NCBI GenBank assembly: GCA_934183045.1
Contig: CAKPRW010000018.1
Coordinates: 1-21,438 of the forward strand
Reading direction: 5' to 3'
DNA length: 21,438 bases
DNA from: an uncultured Clostridia bacterium
GTDB taxonomy: Bacteria > Bacillota > Clostridia > TANB77 > CAG-508
A program made the translations under genes and the position numbers. Below are positions 16,177 to 21,438 of the stretch, piece by piece. The notes under the pieces were generated by a model, which did no database searches, was not told where the DNA came from, and saw nothing but the letters and a program-made list of their open reading frames with translations. The stretch's first letter is position 1; each line of letters begins with the position of its first letter.

Positions 16177-16219
16177 AAAAAAAGTTGCCAATCAATTTAT
16201 ATTCTAAATGATTGACAAC
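16177..16219 (-). terminator. Intrinsic terminator of the CNNM-WG operon
   Basis: On the minus strand, GTTGTCAATCATTTA pairs with TAAATTGATTGGCAAC (one bulge, one wobble) and is followed by seven T. It lies 26 bases after the WG-gene stop. Confidence 0.8.
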
Positions 16220-16244
16220 CTAAATTTAATTGCATATATTTTAT

Positions 16245-17978
16245 TTATTTATCATTAGTATAATATACCTCTCCAAATCCATATGTCATTTTATAATATT
16301 TTCCAATAAATGATGGAATAGTTCCATTATTAAATTCGAACATAGGACTTACTATTTCAGTTCCTTGGTCATTTATAACTCCCCATTTTCCATCTAGCTT
16401 TACTGCTGCAAATCCATATTCATTAAATTCTGTTGCTTGATCATATTTGCAATCTACAACAATTTTATTACTAGAGTTAATATAACCATATTTTCCATTT
16501 TCTTCTTTTGTGAATAATTTATTGTTTGGATATACTTCTGTGTTCTTTAATTCTTTTCCCTCTTTGTCAAAGTATTTAACTTCATTTTCATTATATATTT
16601 TTATATAATTATCGTATGTTTCAACTAATGCATTTTCCATCTCACAAATTTGGTTCATATCTTTTGAGAATAGGTAAGTTGTCTTATTCTCTGAAATAGA
16701 TGTTTGAATAATATCTGTATCTTGTACCTTTTGTATTAAATCATACATAATTTTGATTTTTTCTTCATCTTTATCATTAATAACACCTAACTTAGACTCT
16801 TCATTACTAACAATAAAATAATTATCATATAGATACTCAATATAATTGTATTTTTCTTTTATAATTTGTGTTCCATCTTTTTTTATAATTCCATATTTAG
16901 TACCTTCTTCGCTGTTAATCTTTATTCTATATTTCTCATTATCAGTATTTAATATAGCAATATTAGTATCAATGTTTACTTGACTTCCATCACTATTATA
17001 CACAGTTATTCCTTGTGCATTTTGTGCATATAAGTATATTCCAGTTATATCAATTTGTGAATACTCAACAGGTACTACTATTTTTCCAGTTAAATTTGCA
17101 ATACCATATTTTTTACTTTTTTCTATAACAAATACATTATTTGTTTTATCAAAGTTTATTGATTGATATTCATTTTCTAGTATCTTTTTACCATTTTGAG
17201 TAACTCCATATTGTCCGTTTTTAGCACATATTAAATATATATTGTCTTTATCATCTACATCATTATTTCTTGATAATTCGTTATATTCGATATCTTCTAA
17301 TAATTCACCTTTATAATTTATATATCCATATCTATATCCTTCTTGTGTCTTATTAGATATAATATAACCTGCATATTTATATTTGTCCCCATCAGAGTAA
17401 TATTCATCTACTGAAATTTGATCATATTCTATGTTTACTATTTTCCCACCATTTATATTTATCACTCCATATTTATCGTTTTGTTTTACAAGTAATTCGC
17501 CTTCTTTATATGGTAAATTTTCTATTTCATCATATATAGCTTTTGTTATCTTCTTTCCAGCAAAATTAATAATTCCATATTTTCCATTTTCCTTATATTT
17601 TAAAGTACTTTTTTCATACATTAAATCTCCTGAAATATTTTTTAATCTTATTGCTTCTACTTTTTCATATTGTGTTAATATTTCTTCGCCCTTCTCATTC
17701 AAAATTTTGATATTTTCATCTTTTGTACATAAGAATATTGCTTTTTCTGGGTTTGGAATCTTTACATCATCATATTTTGCATCTACTACAATATTTCCGC
17801 TTCTATCAATTACTCCATATAAGTTATCTTGTTTTACTACAAAATAATTATATTCTTTTACCTCTTCAATTTCATATTTCTTGCTACTATTTTTTACTAA
17901 TAAATATATTCCAAACACTATTAAACCTATTAATATTATTGATATTATAGTCATTCGAATTCTAAATGTTTTTTTCAT
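16245..17978 (-). CDS. Membrane-anchored WG-repeat protein
   Basis: Extracytoplasmic repeat protein of unknown function. Residues 8-28 form one N-terminal transmembrane helix. The remainder is about ten WG/KWG-type repeats of the pattern YG(V/I)I-x-x-x-G-x-(I/V)(V/I)-x-x-x-Y(D/N)-x-(I/V), for example YGVIDRSGNIVVDAKYDDV, YGIINFAGKKITKAIYDEI, YGYINSSNKIVVDCKYDQA and WGVINDQGTEIVSPMFEF. Such repeats are thought to build beta-rich, propeller-like binding surfaces. Length 577 residues. The ATG overlaps the stop of the upstream transporter gene (TAATG, sharing one base), and its GGAGG site lies inside that gene, so the two are translationally coupled and probably work together at the membrane. Confidence 0.85.
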   Translation of the reverse strand: MKKTFRIRMTIISIILIGLIVFGIYLLVKNSSKKYEIEEVKEYNYFVVKQDNLYGVIDRSGNIVVDAKYDDVKIPNPEKAIFLCTKDENIKILNEKGEEILTQYEKVEAIRLKNISGDLMYEKSTLKYKENGKYGIINFAGKKITKAIYDEIENLPYKEGELLVKQNDKYGVININGGKIVNIEYDQISVDEYYSDGDKYKYAGYIISNKTQEGYRYGYINYKGELLEDIEYNELSRNNDVDDKDNIYLICAKNGQYGVTQNGKKILENEYQSINFDKTNNVFVIEKSKKYGIANLTGKIVVPVEYSQIDITGIYLYAQNAQGITVYNSDGSQVNIDTNIAILNTDNEKYRIKINSEEGTKYGIIKKDGTQIIKEKYNYIEYLYDNYFIVSNEESKLGVINDKDEEKIKIMYDLIQKVQDTDIIQTSISENKTTYLFSKDMNQICEMENALVETYDNYIKIYNENEVKYFDKEGKELKNTEVYPNNKLFTKEENGKYGYINSSNKIVVDCKYDQATEFNEYGFAAVKLDGKWGVINDQGTEIVSPMFEFNNGTIPSFIGKYYKMTYGFGEVYYTNDK

Positions 17979-19303
17979 TATTTTCCTCCATCTTTTTCCA
18001 TATTTTCTTTTACGTTATTTTTGCAAGCTTTTATTTTTAATATTCTTTTATCTTCATATTCTTCTATTTTATAGGTAATATCCTTAGTCTCAATTATAGG
18101 ATTTTCTTCATCTTCTGGTATTCTTCCTAATTCATCTTGTATAAAACCTGATATTGTATCATAGTCACCTTCAGGAATGTTAGCATTTAATAATTTATTA
18201 ACATCATATATTGTCATACTTCCACTCAAAATATATGTGTTATTATCTATTTTTTCAAATTCTTGCTCTTCTTCGTCATACTCATCATATATATCTCCAA
18301 CTAATTCTTCCAAAATGTCTTCCATTGTAATAATTCCAGCTGTTCCGCCGTATTCGTCAAGAATTATTGCAATCTGTATTTTATTTTTTTGAAGTTCCTT
18401 AAAAACCTCATTTATTAACCTATTTTGTGAAATGAAATATGCTTCTTTCATAACATTTTTTACTTTAAACGTTTTTTTGTTAATATTTTTAAATACATCT
18501 TTAATATATAAAATTCCTTTTATTTCATCAATTGTCTCATCATATACAGGTATTCTACTATATCTATATTCTACTTCCGAAAGCTCATTAAGTAATTCTT
18601 CTTGACTAATATTCAGATCAATAGCAAAGATATCCTTCCTATGTCTCATAATTTCTGAAACAGTTATATCATTAAATTCAAAGACATTGTTTATTAATTC
18701 TTTTTCTTCTTCTTTTATTGTTCCCTTTTCTTCACCTTGATCAACCATCATTTTTATTTCTTCTTCTGTAACTGATTCTTCTTCATTTTCACCTACTCCA
18801 AACAGCTTAGAAACTGCATTAGTTGTTATTGTTAAAAATTTAACAAATGGTGCAGTTATAATCGATAAACCTCTTATAATTCCAATTGTACTAAATGCAA
18901 TTTTTTCATATTTCTTCATCGCAAGTCTTTTTGGTACAAGTTCTCCAAAAACTAATGTAAAGAAAGATAATATAATAGTTATAATTATAATAGAAATGCT
19001 TTTCCAGGCATTTAAACTGACATATGGTATAACATTATATAATACTGGTGCTAATCTCGCAGCAAACGCTTCTGATGCAAATGCACTTGATAAAAATCCT
19101 GCCAAAGTAATTCCTATTTGTATTGTAGCTAAAAATTTACTTGGCATTTCTAACATTTTTTGAATTTGCTGAGCTTTTTTATTACCTTCTTTTGCCTGTT
19201 TCTCTATTTTGGCATCATTTAGGGTTATAAAAGCAATTTCACTTGCAGCAAAAAAGGCATTTAATAGTATTAATAGCATTAATATAATTAATTGTGAAAC
19301 CAT
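17978..19303 (-). CDS. CNNM/CBS-domain membrane protein (HlyC/CorC family, probable Mg2+/Co2+ efflux)
   Basis: Predicted divalent-cation transporter of the family often labelled hemolysin C/TlyC-like; characterised members export Mg2+. The CNNM (DUF21) membrane domain has about four helices beginning MVSQLIILMLLILLNAFFAASEIAFITLNDAKIE. Two CBS domains follow (around ITVSEIMRHRKDIFAIDL and VKNVMKEAYFISQNRLINEVFKELQ), with the motif ILDEYGGTAGIITMEDILEELVGDIYDEYDEEE, then a C-terminal CorC_HlyC domain (NTYILSGSMTIYDVNKLLN...DYDTISGFI). I place the start at the ATG 19301-19303, behind AAAAGGAGAA. The frame stays open 31 codons further upstream but with no site and past the promoter. Length is 441 residues, normal for the family. 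Confidence 0.9.
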   Translation of the reverse strand: MVSQLIILMLLILLNAFFAASEIAFITLNDAKIEKQAKEGNKKAQQIQKMLEMPSKFLATIQIGITLAGFLSSAFASEAFAARLAPVLYNVIPYVSLNAWKSISIIIITIILSFFTLVFGELVPKRLAMKKYEKIAFSTIGIIRGLSIITAPFVKFLTITTNAVSKLFGVGENEEESVTEEEIKMMVDQGEEKGTIKEEEKELINNVFEFNDITVSEIMRHRKDIFAIDLNISQEELLNELSEVEYRYSRIPVYDETIDEIKGILYIKDVFKNINKKTFKVKNVMKEAYFISQNRLINEVFKELQKNKIQIAIILDEYGGTAGIITMEDILEELVGDIYDEYDEEEQEFEKIDNNTYILSGSMTIYDVNKLLNANIPEGDYDTISGFIQDELGRIPEDEENPIIETKDITYKIEEYEDKRILKIKACKNNVKENMEKDGGK

Positions 19304-19342
19304 TAAGTCTATTCTCCTTTTTTCTTTTATTATATTGTTCTC

Positions 19343-19371
19343 ATTATATCTGTTTTTTATTTTTTTTTCAA
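19343..19371 (-). promoter_or_regulatory. Sigma-A promoter of the CNNM-WG operon
   Basis: TTGAAA (19371-19366) and TATAAT (19348-19343) are 17 bases apart. The expected start of transcription lies about 35 bases before the ATG at 19303, confirming that start over the longer frame. Confidence 0.7.
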
Positions 19372-19497
19372 TAAATTTATTATAAAAATAAAACAATCAA
19401 AACAGTCATTTTCCATCTTTTTTATTTTATCACCTAAACTAAAAATTTATTACAATTAACATTATTTATAAAATGTTTTTTGTACTTTTATTATATC

Positions 19498-19537
19498 AAA
19501 AATGAGACAAACAGGATTATTCCCAATTGCCTCATTT
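19498..19537 (-). terminator. Intrinsic terminator of the sortase-surface protein operon
   Basis: On the minus strand, AAATGAGGCAA pairs with TTGTCTCATTT (one wobble) across a loop and runs into five T. It starts only a few bases after two consecutive TAA stop codons of the surface-protein gene, so nothing more is encoded downstream of LPVTGM. Confidence 0.72.
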
Positions 19538-19541
19538 CTTA

Positions 19542-20864
19542 TTACATTCCTGTTACTGGTAATGTCTTTACTTGTTTTATATTTTCTTGTATTATATTTG
19601 TTTGTTTTTCATTTTTTTCCTTTACAATTTCTTGGTTTACTTCTAATTTTTTCTCACTTGTTTCTATTGTTGGTTTATCTTCTTTTTTATTATTTACTGT
19701 AACAACTACTTGTTCATTTAATTTAATACTTATTTTAATTAATTCTTCATATTTTGAATAACCGTCTTTCGTATTTGTTTCTCTTAAATAATATATTCCT
19801 GGAATTAAATTATTAACCTGTATTTCTCCGTTGTTATTAGTTTTTAAATCATTATATATAACATTTTTATTCTCATCTAATAGTTCAAATTCCACGCCTT
19901 CCATTTTTCCTTTTGTATCCTCGTCTAATTTTATAATTACAATTTTTGTTTCATTTTTAGGATATTCATCTTTTATATTTCCAAGTCCATCTTCATATGA
20001 TGCAGCAGTTAAAGCATAATCTTGTAATCCACTATTTGGTGCAGTTCCATATAATATTGGCTTCGTATTAATTTTTGCTTCAACTTTTAAATTAAATGTT
20101 CCTATTTCTGTAGTATTTTTTATAGGTATCATTATTTTAAATTTTTCATTTGGTGCAAATTCAGTTTTTTCCTGATTTTTTTCGTTTGTTAGTTTTAAAC
20201 CTCCTATATCTTTACCATTTTCTCTATTTAAAGTTATTGTATAATTTTTTATATTTGCTCCTGCTGTTACTTGATATGTTTTTGATAAATAATTTTTATC
20301 TATGTTATCTTGTTTCCATTGTTCTAAATTTTTATTTATTTTAATCGTACTTGATATTTTGTTTTCATTTGACTTTTTAGCATCTGCTAATATTTTATTC
20401 ATAGCATTTAATGTTCTTTGCCCTGCAGTACCAATAGGTGCATAATCTGAAATACTATTTCCATGAATATAACAATAAATTGCCTGTTTTGTTGCAAGAA
20501 ATGCTTCTTCTTTATTTGCTACACCTAATTCTGATGTTGATTTATATGGATATCCATTTATTATAATTTTCCATAAGTTCACATCTTTAATTGACTCCTG
20601 TATTGTAACATTATAACCACTATTATCAGCTCCTACTTTAGTTTTATCCATACAATATGCAGGATAATTAACTCCATCTTTTGTATAAATTACATAATTT
20701 GATTTAACTACCACTCCTTTATATGTTAGCAGATCTCCACAACTGCCTATAGCATGTACATATACACTATTGTTATTTGCATTTACGGCATTTATAAAAG
20801 TTAGTCCATTTAATAGTAAAATGGTAGCTACAATTAATATTTTCTTTATTATATTTTTTATCAA
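19542..20864 (-). CDS. Thioester-domain surface protein with SpaA-like domain, ending in LPVTGM
   Basis: Cell-wall adhesin or pilus-tip-like protein of 440 residues. A TTG start (20862-20864) follows GAGAGGAGAAAG, 13 bases after the sortase stop. Residues 1-30 are a signal peptide. Residues about 34-190 resemble a thioester (TED) adhesin domain: Cys71 in YPAYCMD and Gln127 in ATKQAIYCY are the residues expected to form the internal Cys-Gln thioester used for covalent host binding. A SpaA/Cna-B-like beta-sandwich follows (VIIKLDEDTKGKMEGVEFELLDENKNVIYNDL... LIPGIYYLRETNTKDGYSKY). A Glu/Lys-rich stalk leads to QVKTLPVTGM and stop. The LPxTG motif is present, but the hydrophobic helix and basic tail of a normal sorting signal are missing. 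The adjacent sortase is the likely partner. Confidence 0.85.
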   Translation of the reverse strand: MIKNIIKKILIVATILLLNGLTFINAVNANNNSVYVHAIGSCGDLLTYKGVVVKSNYVIYTKDGVNYPAYCMDKTKVGADNSGYNVTIQESIKDVNLWKIIINGYPYKSTSELGVANKEEAFLATKQAIYCYIHGNSISDYAPIGTAGQRTLNAMNKILADAKKSNENKISSTIKINKNLEQWKQDNIDKNYLSKTYQVTAGANIKNYTITLNRENGKDIGGLKLTNEKNQEKTEFAPNEKFKIMIPIKNTTEIGTFNLKVEAKINTKPILYGTAPNSGLQDYALTAASYEDGLGNIKDEYPKNETKIVIIKLDEDTKGKMEGVEFELLDENKNVIYNDLKTNNNGEIQVNNLIPGIYYLRETNTKDGYSKYEELIKISIKLNEQVVVTVNNKKEDKPTIETSEKKLEVNQEIVKEKNEKQTNIIQENIKQVKTLPVTGM

Positions 20865-20877
20865 TACTTTCTCCTCT

Positions 20878-21438
20878 CTATTTTTTTATCTCTTCTCCTT
20901 GTACACATCTTCTATATTCTTTCTGATTTTCCACGCATGTTATAAGTGTTATTGTATTTTCTTTTGTTCCTTTTAATGGTTCCCAATCTGTATCTTTAAT
21001 AATATAATGTTTTTTAACCTTATATTCCTTTGTGAAGTCGTTATATCTATAGATAATCTTATCACCTTCTTTTAGCTTTTTTAAATCGGCAAAATAGTTT
21101 TTTGCATACCCTCTATTATGTGCAGCTAATCCTATATTTCCATTTGTTTTTTGCGTTTCTTCAAAATGTCCCACATATTTATCCATCACTTCTTTCGTGG
21201 TTCCTTCATAAATTTCTGCTTTTAAATTGATACTTGGTATTTCTATATACCATTTTATATTTTCTTTTTGGGAATTGTTGTTTGAATTATTATTTTTACT
21301 AGCAATATTACTATCTTGAATTAAATTACTTGAATTATTTTGTGCACTTTCTACATAATTGTCACTAACACAAAAACTTGCTTTGAAATCTGACTTCTGC
21401 ATTATGATATTTGAATTATCTTTAACTTGGTATATTAC
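20878..21438 (-). CDS. Sortase, probably class D-like, 5' end off the window
   Basis: Membrane transpeptidase that joins LPxTG-type surface proteins to the cell wall or to pilin. The frame remains open to the right edge (VIYQVKDNSNII before the first in-window ATG at 21400-21402), so the N-terminal membrane anchor lies outside the window. An Asn/Ser-rich linker leads to the sortase fold from IKWYIEIPSINLKAEIYEGTT. The catalytic residues are visible: His in GLAAHNRGYAKNYF, Cys in TLITCVENQKEYRRCVQ and Arg in the same stretch. The TLITC sequence and length suit class D or a related small class better than class A; this assignment is tentative. The stop lies 13 bases before the TTG start of the surface protein, so the two form an operon. 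Confidence 0.88.
   Translation of the reverse strand, partial: VIYQVKDNSNIIMQKSDFKASFCVSDNYVESAQNNSSNLIQDSNIASKNNNSNNNSQKENIKWYIEIPSINLKAEIYEGTTKEVMDKYVGHFEETQKTNGNIGLAAHNRGYAKNYFADLKKLKEGDKIIYRYNDFTKEYKVKKHYIIKDTDWEPLKGTKENTITLITCVENQKEYRRCVQGEEIKK

Noticed and set aside
19304..19396. Longer N terminus of the CNNM protein starting at 19396
   Set aside because: The extension is polar and lysine-rich, unlike the family, has no ribosome-binding site and would overlap a clear promoter at 19343-19371.
1..21438. tRNA, rRNA, riboswitch or CRISPR array
   Set aside because: No cloverleaf-like conserved arms, rRNA words, recognisable aptamer cores or regularly spaced repeats were seen by eye. A covariance-model scan would be decisive.

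Overview
The window is AT-rich (the few GC-rich patches stand out) and comes from a spore-forming, Gram-positive, low-GC Firmicute, most likely an uncultured gut-type Clostridia. The evidence is a gerA/gerB/gerC germinant-receptor operon, a sortase with an LPxTG-type thioester surface protein, a secG-rnr pair, strong AGGAGG ribosome-binding sites, TTG starts and T-rich intrinsic terminators. The exact taxon cannot be fixed from sequence alone.

Layout. 1-3719 (minus strand): a cell-surface protein with a cohesin-like and a cadherin-like region that runs off the left edge, a secreted CAP-domain protein and a membrane-anchored transglutaminase-like protein, each with its own promoter and/or terminator. 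3911-8175 (plus): gerA-gerB-gerC plus a 59-residue two-helix membrane protein, closed by a terminator. 8310-10791 (minus): secG then rnr, with a terminator-like hairpin between them. 10883-12582 (minus): a methyltransferase of the RlmI-like family and an Rlu-family pseudouridine synthase, separated by a 146-bp element with perfect 26-bp inverted ends. 12731-13343: two small membrane-peptide genes, one on each strand. 13419-16134 (minus): uvrC and a patatin-like phospholipase. 16245-19303 (minus): a CNNM/CBS transporter translationally coupled to a membrane-anchored WG-repeat protein. 19542-21438 (minus): a sortase (cut by the right edge) and its probable substrate, a thioester-domain protein that ends at LPVTGM.

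Main observation. Three genes (the surface protein, gerA and the pseudouridine synthase) look frameshifted, at five places in total. Every break is the same: an in-frame CGG codon followed by A or C, where skipping the C restores the frame and puts a glycine codon (GGA or GGC) exactly where the family expects glycine. I read every sense-strand CGG in all genes of the window: about thirty occur out of frame in intact genes and none occurs in frame as arginine, whereas CGA, CGT, CGC, AGA and AGG are read as arginine. The simplest reading is that CGG has no arginine tRNA here and that C-GGN is decoded by a +1 shift (or as a quadruplet) giving glycine, a recoding rule rather than five separate mutations. 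Sequencing error is the main rival.

No rRNA, tRNA, CRISPR array, phage or complete insertion sequence was seen.
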